64,000 bases of DNA from Actimicrobium sp. CCC2.4 (GTDB lineage: Bacteria; Pseudomonadota; Gammaproteobacteria; Burkholderiales; Burkholderiaceae_D): positions 1 to 64,000 of the forward strand of contig NZ_CP133777.1 in the NCBI RefSeq assembly GCF_034347385.1. Reading direction: 5' to 3'. The notes below the pieces were generated by a model. It was not told the origin of the DNA, did not search any database, and worked only from the letters and a program-made list of their open reading frames with translations. The position numbers were made by a program, and so were the translations under genes. Below, one piece after another: positions 62,702 through 64,000 of the stretch (the first letter of the stretch is position 1; each line of letters begins with the position of its first letter).

Positions 62702-64000
62702 TTATGCTGCGACTTTTTGCTTGCCGGCCTTGGCCTTGCGAGCCGCATCCATTTCGCCCAGTGCGCGCTTGTACTCGGTCGGAAAGACCTTGACGAACTT
62801 GCTACGTGCAGTACTCCAGTCATCCAGCAAATTGCGCGCGCGCGTGCTGCCGGTGTACTTGAAGTGACGCTCGATCAACCCCTTCAGGATCGCTTCATCG
62901 GTCTGGCCCTCGCCATTACGTTGCAGGCTGTGCCAGCGCGGCTTGTCGCCGATGGCTTCCTGCTCGGCATGCGGCACCACCAGATCGAGAGCTACCATCG
63001 CCATATTGCAACGGGTTTCAAAATCGCCTTCCGGGTCGTAGACGTAGGCGATGCCACCCGACATGCCGGCGGCAAAGTTACGCCCTGTCTCGCCCAGCAC
63101 GACCACGGTACCGCCGGTCATGTATTCGCAACCATGGTCACCGCTGCCTTCGACGACGGCCGTGGCACCGGAATTACGTACCGCAAAACGCTCGCCCACG
63201 ACGCCATTGAGAAAAGCCTCGCCGGAGATCGCGCCGTACAACACGGTATTGCCGGCGATGATGTTGTCGACTGCACGACCACGGAATTCAGTGTTCGGCC
63301 GCACGATGATGCGTCCACCTGACAAGCCCTTGCCGACGTAATCGTTGCCTTCACCGACCAGGTCGATCGTGATGCCGTGCGCCAGGAAGGCTGCCGCCGA
63401 TTGACCTGCCGTGCCTTGCAGCTGGATATGAATGGTGTCATCCGGCAAACCGTCATGGCCGTATTTCTTGGCCACTTCGCCCGACAGCATCGTGCCGACG
63501 GTGCGGTTGACATTGCGCACCGGCGAGATGAACGATACCCGCTCGCCTTTTTCCAGCGCTGCCTTGGCTTGCGCGATCAGCTTGTGATCGAGCGCACCTT
63601 CCAGACCGTGATCCTGCTCTTCGACGTGATAGCGTGCTTCGTCGGCAGGCATGTCCGGCAGATGAAAAATCCGGCTGAAGTCGAGGCCCTTGGCTTTCCA
63701 GTGGGTGACCGCTTTCGATTTATCGAGCAGGTCGGCGCGGCCGATCAGTTCGTTGAAGGTCGCGATCCCGAGTTGGGCCATGATCTGGCGCGCTTCTTCG
63801 GCAACGAAGAAGAAGAAATTGACGACATGTTCCGGCTTGCCCGAAAACTTTTCGCGCAGTACGGGATCCTGCGTTGCCACGCCCACCGGGCACGTATTCA
63901 AGTGGCATTTGCGCATCATGATGCAGCCTTCGACCACCAGTGGCGCGGTCGCGAAACCAACTTCGTCAGCGCCCAGCAAGGCAGCGATGACGACATCGCG
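62702..64000 (-). CDS. gltB: glutamate synthase large (alpha) subunit, 3' part
   Basis: The frame runs through the right edge of the window, so the start and most of the protein (N-terminal glutaminase and much of the synthase domain) lie outside. The visible C-terminal part shows the 3Fe-4S cysteine cluster region ([19 protein letters not shown]) and the beta-helix GXGXG domain ([34 protein letters not shown]). It lies 56 bases before gltD. Confidence 0.95.
   Translation of the reverse strand, partial: RDVVIAALLGADEVGFATAPLVVEGCIMMRKCHLNTCPVGVATQDPVLREKFSGKPEHVVNFFFFVAEEARQIMAQLGIATFNELIGRADLLDKSKAVTHWKAKGLDFSRIFHLPDMPADEARYHVEEQDHGLEGALDHKLIAQAKAALEKGERVSFISPVRNVNRTVGTMLSGEVAKKYGHDGLPDDTIHIQLQGTAGQSAAAFLAHGITIDLVGEGNDYVGKGLSGGRIIVRPNTEFRGRAVDNIIAGNTVLYGAISGEAFLNGVVGERFAVRNSGATAVVEGSGDHGCEYMTGGTVVVLGETGRNFAAGMSGGIAYVYDPEGDFETRCNMAMVALDLVVPHAEQEAIGDKPRWHSLQRNGEGQTDEAILKGLIERHFKYTGSTRARNLLDDWSTARSKFVKVFPTEYKRALGEMDAARKAKAGKQKVAA

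Noticed and set aside
61398-62867. 489-codon frame opposite gltD
   Set aside because: Antisense shadow of a verified gene; no domain recognised.

Overview
The window reads as chromosome of a betaproteobacterium, most probably Burkholderiales and within that Oxalobacteraceae-like. This rests on the rrn operon layout, a trpE-trpG-trpD-trpC block, sspA/sspB beside petABC, and a his-tat run joined to murA, bolA and the mla genes. The genus is an inference I cannot settle from sequence alone. Almost everything is core housekeeping. I see no insertion sequence, integrase, prophage or CRISPR array.

Layout, left to right. (1) 31-5764: a complete rRNA operon on the minus strand (16S, tRNA-Ile, tRNA-Ala, 23S, 5S) with a recognisable promoter and two boxA antitermination elements. 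(2) 5910-8455: enoyl-CoA hydratase, the lytic transglycosylase MltA and ApaG on the minus strand, with an overlooked 45-residue membrane microprotein gene on the plus strand in the mltA-apaG gap. (3) 8598-14077: rpe, gph, a probable tryptophan leader peptide, then trpEGDC. (4) 14066-21792, minus strand: an M61 peptidase, a DUF3429 membrane protein, a periplasmic molybdenum hydroxylase cassette (MocA-like protein, molybdopterin subunit broken by a frameshift, 2Fe-2S subunit), a DsbC-like disulfide isomerase and a UbiH-family hydroxylase. (5) 21913-29839: tRNA-Phe, dienelactone hydrolase, a PAS histidine kinase, an HTH regulator, and a three-gene signalling cassette (response regulator, LysM/FecR protein, CHASE2 histidine kinase). 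(6) 29902-37124, plus strand: hemA, prfA, dsbB, prmC, tex, grxD, ubiX. (7) 37185-41385, minus strand: tRNA-Thr, sspB, sspA and the cytochrome bc1 operon petABC. (8) 41685-44031, plus strand: mscL, a DegS-like protease and a DUF2461 protein. (9) 44028-64000, minus strand: gltB (partial), gltD, mlaFEDACB, an ABC-2 exporter pair, bolA, murA, hisG-hisD-DNA methyltransferase-hisC-hisB-hisH-hisA-hisF-hisI-hisE, hinT and tatABC.

The long minus-strand block is tightly packed, with many 4-base start/stop overlaps. It links envelope lipid asymmetry (Mla), peptidoglycan precursor synthesis (MurA), histidine biosynthesis and Tat export. Tat export in turn serves products encoded nearby: the Rieske protein and the molybdenum hydroxylase both carry twin-arginine leaders.

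The least ordinary items are the tryptophan-rich leader peptide with hairpins before trpE, the hidden microprotein between mltA and apaG, the homopolymer frameshift and the four 12-base tandem repeats in the molybdenum hydroxylase gene, the orphan methyltransferase inside the his operon, and the response regulator/LysM-FecR/CHASE2-kinase cassette with an inverted repeat upstream.
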